Positions 60,856-64,000 of a stretch of DNA of 64,000 nucleotides are shown in pieces. Location: NCBI GenBank assembly GCA_036961205.1, contig JBALVI010000004.1, positions 186,001 to 250,000 of the forward strand. Direction: 5' to 3'. Positions within the stretch are counted from its first letter, which is position 1; each line of letters starts with the position of its first letter. A program made the translations under genes and the position numbers. The notes under the pieces were generated by a model, which was not told the DNA's origin, ran no database searches, and saw nothing but the letters and a program-made list of their open reading frames with translations. The stretch comes from CALJFL01 sp036961205. Its GTDB lineage: Bacteria; Pseudomonadota; Gammaproteobacteria; Pseudomonadales; Halieaceae.

Positions 60856-62208
60856 TCAGGCAAGCGCCCCGCCCTTGCGATCGGCTTCCAGATCATTGAG
60901 GAACTTGTCCAGCAGGGACTTTTCGGCGTGCGGCATTACCACCACATGAGCCATGGACTTGGGATGATTGGCCGACGCCTTGACCGTCGCAAGAGTCCAT
61001 TTCTTTTTCAATTCCCGGGATACCAGGTTATCGAAATACACCGTATTGGAGCGCGAGTCAGCAATCATGGGCTTAAACTCAGGAAAATGGCTCGCCATTT
61101 CGCCGCGTAGATACTGGGCATTTTCCAGCACCATACTGGCATTGCGCTCCTGGTCCTGCAGCGCCTCAGCGGTGCAGTAATAGTGAAACTCAGCGGGTTT
61201 TACAGAATCGCGAGAACAGGTAATAGTGCCGGGCACGTGCGAAATGTAAGCAGGGTCGTGAACTGATCTGAACAGCTCGCGAAACTCCTCGAAGTCCTTC
61301 TTGCCCGCGATAAACATACCGGCCGTCCCGGGATAGCCAAAAAACTTGTGACAGGACACCGCGATCGAGTCATAGCGTTTGCCCGCCGGACCCTGCTTGT
61401 GTAGGTCGGCCGCATGCTCGGTGACGTGGAGATAACCGCCAAATAGCGCTGCATCCAAATGCATGTAGGACTCACGCCCCTTCAGCGCCGCGTTAATTTC
61501 GTCAATATTATCGACAGCGCCCATCAGGGTGGTGCCTATGGTTGCTACCATTAAAACAGGCGCCTCTTTGTTCTCATCGAGCTTTTCCCGAAGATCCGCT
61601 ATATCCATAGCCCCTGTTTCGGTGGTTGCCACCTGCACCTCTTCCAGTGACAACAGGTCACGAATTACCTGAATCGAGTAATGCGCCTCCGTGGTGTAGT
61701 AGATTTTTGGCGCCACACCCGTTCTGGCCTTAAGCAAAGTGCGGCCCACAAATGCGCCATGCATATTGCTGTCCGTACCGCTGTTGGAAACAAAGCCCCA
61801 GATATCCGCCCCGTCGAAGCCATAGCGCTGACCAAACCGCTCAATAAGATCCGCTTCCAGAAACTGGGTGTCGCCGTGCCCCTGATGATAGAAAGGGTCG
61901 CCAACGTTATTCATTGAGCGCGAATACACTTCCGCTGTTGCCAGTTGCTCCCGCCACCGAATGAACCCGTCTGGAGCAGGGTTCTTGTTCCCGGGATAGC
62001 CCAAAAAAACCTTCGGGTCATGGGATTTCAGCCAAGTACGCTTAGCGTGGATAAATTGCTGCGCTTTCGCATCGACTACACTGCCTGTAGCGGGCAGCAG
62101 AGCTTGCTTGGTAGTTGCGGGGGAAGCGCTGGCAAGAGGTGAGCACATCACCGACCCTGAAGCCGCCGCCACCCCGGTATTGATCAAGAACTTACGTCGT
62201 GAAAACAT
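60856..62208 (-). CDS. PLP-dependent decarboxylase with a Tat signal peptide (histidine decarboxylase-like)
   Basis: 450 residues. The N-terminus MFSRRKFLINTGVAAASG is a Tat (twin-arginine) signal, so the protein appears to be exported after folding with its cofactor. The rest is a group II PLP decarboxylase: H176 (TEAHYS) stacks on PLP, D252 (MHLDAALFGGY) binds the ring nitrogen, K288 (SCHKFFGYPGT) forms the Schiff base. Overall similarity is greatest to pyridoxal histidine decarboxylases. Amino-acid decarboxylases are normally cytoplasmic, which makes the signal unusual. It is divergent from the M19 dipeptidase gene. Confidence 0.85.
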   Translation of the reverse strand: MFSRRKFLINTGVAAASGSVMCSPLASASPATTKQALLPATGSVVDAKAQQFIHAKRTWLKSHDPKVFLGYPGNKNPAPDGFIRWREQLATAEVYSRSMNNVGDPFYHQGHGDTQFLEADLIERFGQRYGFDGADIWGFVSNSGTDSNMHGAFVGRTLLKARTGVAPKIYYTTEAHYSIQVIRDLLSLEEVQVATTETGAMDIADLREKLDENKEAPVLMVATIGTTLMGAVDNIDEINAALKGRESYMHLDAALFGGYLHVTEHAADLHKQGPAGKRYDSIAVSCHKFFGYPGTAGMFIAGKKDFEEFRELFRSVHDPAYISHVPGTITCSRDSVKPAEFHYYCTAEALQDQERNASMVLENAQYLRGEMASHFPEFKPMIADSRSNTVYFDNLVSRELKKKWTLATVKASANHPKSMAHVVVMPHAEKSLLDKFLNDLEADRKGGALA

Positions 62209-62479
62209 TGAGCACCCTCGGTATTGTTCCGTATTGTCAGGCAGGCCAGCTCACCATGCGCCAGACATAACTATAGTCCTCCCTAACGCTTCTTGCACGG
62301 AACACAAGTTAGCCGAAAATCATGGACAGGCTACCAGCAAATCCATAGCATCTGACTGCCCCGACCGTCACTGCTCTCAGAGCGCTCAAAACCTGCGAAG
62401 GAGAGTATAGCGGCCGGGCGAATAGCACGGCCAAACACTCACGTAGTCCAGAAATTGCGCATAACAGGATTGGAATTTA

Positions 62480-63784
62480 ATGAACTTTCGATTTGCCCCA
62501 CTTCTTTCACTCTTATTGGCCTGTAATCTGTGGGCACAAAACAGCACCGGCGAACTGGAGGCCCGAGTACAAGAAGTTCTGACTACCACCCCACTGATTG
62601 ACGGCCATAATGACATTCCCTGGGCGTATCAAATGCGGGTAAGCGGCCATATAGGCCAGTTGGACTTGAGCACTGATCTCAGTCAATTAGATTACCCGAC
62701 AGATACCGACCTTCCACGCCTCGCACGAGGTCAGGTCGGCGGACAGTTCTGGTCTGTGTTCACACCTGTTACCAAGACTGGCGGTGACCCGGGCGCCACC
62801 AGCCAGGTAATGACCCAAATCGACCTTGTTAAGCGCCTGGTGGCTGAGCACCCCCAGTCGCTTGCAATGGCATATACCGCCGCTGATGTACGAGATATTC
62901 ATCAGCAAGGAAAAATCGCCTCCTTGATCGGTATCGAAGGTGGCCACGCTATCGAAAACTCACTCGGCACCCTGCGCGGCCTATTCGGTGCCGGCGCTCG
63001 CTATATGACCCTCACGCATACCAAAAGCCTGGATTGGGCAGATTCAGCTAATGACACAGAGCGGCTGGATGGTCTGAGCCCCTTTGGAGTTGAAGTCGTT
63101 CGAGAAATGAACCGTTTAGGCATGTTGGTGGATTTATCGCATGTGTCGGTAGCCACAATGAACGACGCCCTGGACACCAGCGAGGCGCCTGTCATTTTTT
63201 CCCACTCCAACGCCTACGGAGTAACCCTCAATGTGCGCAATGTCTCTGACGAAGTACTTATGCGCTTGAAGGCAAACGGCGGCGTCGTCATGGTGACATT
63301 TTTCCCGGGCTATGTTTCAACAGCCGCCGATGAGGATTTTAAAAAACGATTTAAAGCACTGATTGAGGCACGGCAGAAGTCCGGTCAGCCAACGGATGAT
63401 GCAAGCCTTATTCCTGTACTGATGAAAGACCGGTCTGGCGTGCATGCCACGCTGGCACAGGTCGCTGACCACATCGACTATATTCGCGACCTTATCGGGG
63501 TGGATCATATCGGTATCGGCTCGGACTTCGACGGCATGCCTCCGGGACCGATAGGCCTGGAAGACGCTTCTACCTACCCTGCCCTCTTTGTGGAACTTCT
63601 CCGCCGCGGTTACAGCGATGAAGATATTGCCAAAATAGCCGGCGAGAATATTCTGAGAGTCATGACACGGGCAGAGATGATTGCCGCAGCATTGCAACGC
63701 GCGCGGCCACCGTCGGATGCATTGATCAGTGAACTGGACCCGCCGCTGGAAAACGCTTCGGAAAAAGCGAATCAGGATGGGTAG
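62480..63784 (+). CDS. M19 (renal dipeptidase-like) membrane dipeptidase
   Basis: 434 residues. Signal peptide (residues 1-20, with LLAC at 12-15, so lipidation is possible). Zinc-binding residues typical of M19: H43 and D45 (DGHNDIPW), the bridging Glu in IGIEGGHAIEN, His in LVDLSHVS and FSHSNAY, and Asp in GSDFDGMP. The family cleaves dipeptides, often with D-residues at the C-terminus. Its location next to a D-amino-acid aminotransferase and a decarboxylase suggests D-amino-acid or dipeptide use. Confidence 0.92.
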   Translation: MNFRFAPLLSLLLACNLWAQNSTGELEARVQEVLTTTPLIDGHNDIPWAYQMRVSGHIGQLDLSTDLSQLDYPTDTDLPRLARGQVGGQFWSVFTPVTKTGGDPGATSQVMTQIDLVKRLVAEHPQSLAMAYTAADVRDIHQQGKIASLIGIEGGHAIENSLGTLRGLFGAGARYMTLTHTKSLDWADSANDTERLDGLSPFGVEVVREMNRLGMLVDLSHVSVATMNDALDTSEAPVIFSHSNAYGVTLNVRNVSDEVLMRLKANGGVVMVTFFPGYVSTAADEDFKKRFKALIEARQKSGQPTDDASLIPVLMKDRSGVHATLAQVADHIDYIRDLIGVDHIGIGSDFDGMPPGPIGLEDASTYPALFVELLRRGYSDEDIAKIAGENILRVMTRAEMIAAALQRARPPSDALISELDPPLENASEKANQDG

Positions 63785-63828
63785 CTGGTACTATTCGCAT
63801 AAAATAAGGGCGCACTGATCCAGGCCGC

Positions 63829-64000
63829 TCAACCGGTAAGAGATACGTTGAGATATTCAAATCCGCGAAACATAAAAGCGGGACGCAGACGGGCATTTTC
63901 GACATTGACGCTAAAGTTCGGATAACGCCGGACCAACTCCTCAAAAAATATCTTACCTTCAAGCCGTGCAAGCTCTGCTCCCACACAGTAATGAATGCCA
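63829..64000 (-). CDS. cytochrome P450, 3' end only
   Basis: The last 56 codons before a TGA at 63829-63831 read GIHYCVGAELARLEGKIFFE and onward to RFEYLNV-like strands (GFEYLNVSLTG). The heme ligand Cys lies in HYCVGAELARLE, the standard P450 C-terminal signature. The frame runs out of the window at 64000, so the gene continues upstream. Convergent with the dipeptidase gene. Confidence 0.88.
   Translation of the reverse strand, partial: GIHYCVGAELARLEGKIFFEELVRRYPNFSVNVENARLRPAFMFRGFEYLNVSLTG

Noticed and set aside
1..64000. CRISPR arrays, insertion sequences, prophage or toxin-antitoxin loci
   Set aside because: No regularly spaced repeats, transposase, integrase, phage structural genes or recognisable toxin-antitoxin pair were seen; the NYN nuclease is a single gene without an antitoxin.

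Overview
The window looks like a chromosomal stretch of an aerobic, probably marine, Gammaproteobacterium. Support for this: a TamA/TamB outer-membrane assembly pair, an MlaA homologue, a TonB-dependent receptor with a classic TonB box, several two-halved RND (MMPL) exporters, lipoproteins with LVAC-type lipoboxes, and a gammaproteobacterial-type tRNA-Arg(ACG). The mix of MMPL, DUF1302-like, arylsulfatase, TonB receptor, M19 dipeptidase and P450 genes resembles the OM60/NOR5 (Halieaceae) and Spongiibacteraceae groups. That placement is inference from gene content, not a computed phylogeny. There is no phage, plasmid backbone, insertion sequence, CRISPR array or rRNA.

Layout. 0-4.3 kb: a MarR-like regulator cut by the window edge, a secreted small protein, an arylsulfatase, a lipoprotein and a ricin-type lectin. 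4.3-14 kb: envelope assembly, with tamB then tamA (reverse of the usual order), yehS, an orphan permease, a NYN nuclease and a second POTRA-less Omp85 barrel. 14-21.6 kb: a broken outer-membrane channel gene (in-frame amber stop), a dicarboxylate symporter fused to a solute-binding domain, small exported proteins, an MDR oxidoreductase, a membrane-anchored amidohydrolase and an amphi-Trp protein. 21.6-33.1 kb: an electrophile/quinone-stress island with one TetR and two LysR regulators, three glutathione-transferase-like enzymes, two pirins, azoreductase AzoR, DoxX, DUF1348, DUF1330 and a PNPOx-FAD/NAD-[2Fe-2S] fusion enzyme. 33.2-39.3 kb: MlaA, then a MarR-MMPL/LolA fusion-DUF1302 export module. 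39.3-48.9 kb: a lipoprotein inside a split duplicated segment, MFS transporter, large serine hydrolase, MocR regulator with an extra C-terminal domain, nitrilase and TonB receptor. 48.9-55.8 kb: two divergent sulfotransferases, MMPL plus TPR protein, rhomboid protease and tRNA-Arg. 55.9-64 kb: thioesterase, a wrecked enoyl-CoA hydratase gene, D-amino-acid aminotransferase, YkvI-type transporter, a lipoprotein SGNH esterase, a Tat-signal PLP decarboxylase, an M19 dipeptidase and the tail of a cytochrome P450.

How the genes may work together. The clearest functional group is the redox/electrophile island: glutathione conjugation, quinone reduction, glutathionyl-hydroquinone reduction and pirin dioxygenases are complementary steps in handling aromatic or quinonoid toxicants, and each sub-operon has its own divergent regulator and visible operator-like palindromes. 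The second group is envelope transport: TamAB, Omp85, MlaA and two MMPL systems, one with a fused periplasmic LolA-like domain. The unusual architectures are the symporter-SBP, MMPL-LolA, MocR-extra domain and PNPOx-FNR-Fd fusions and the apparently exported PLP decarboxylase. Several fossils (outer-membrane channel, LysR fragment, enoyl-CoA hydratase, partial duplicate of the 20.9 kb gene) show that intergenic spaces here have been actively rearranged.
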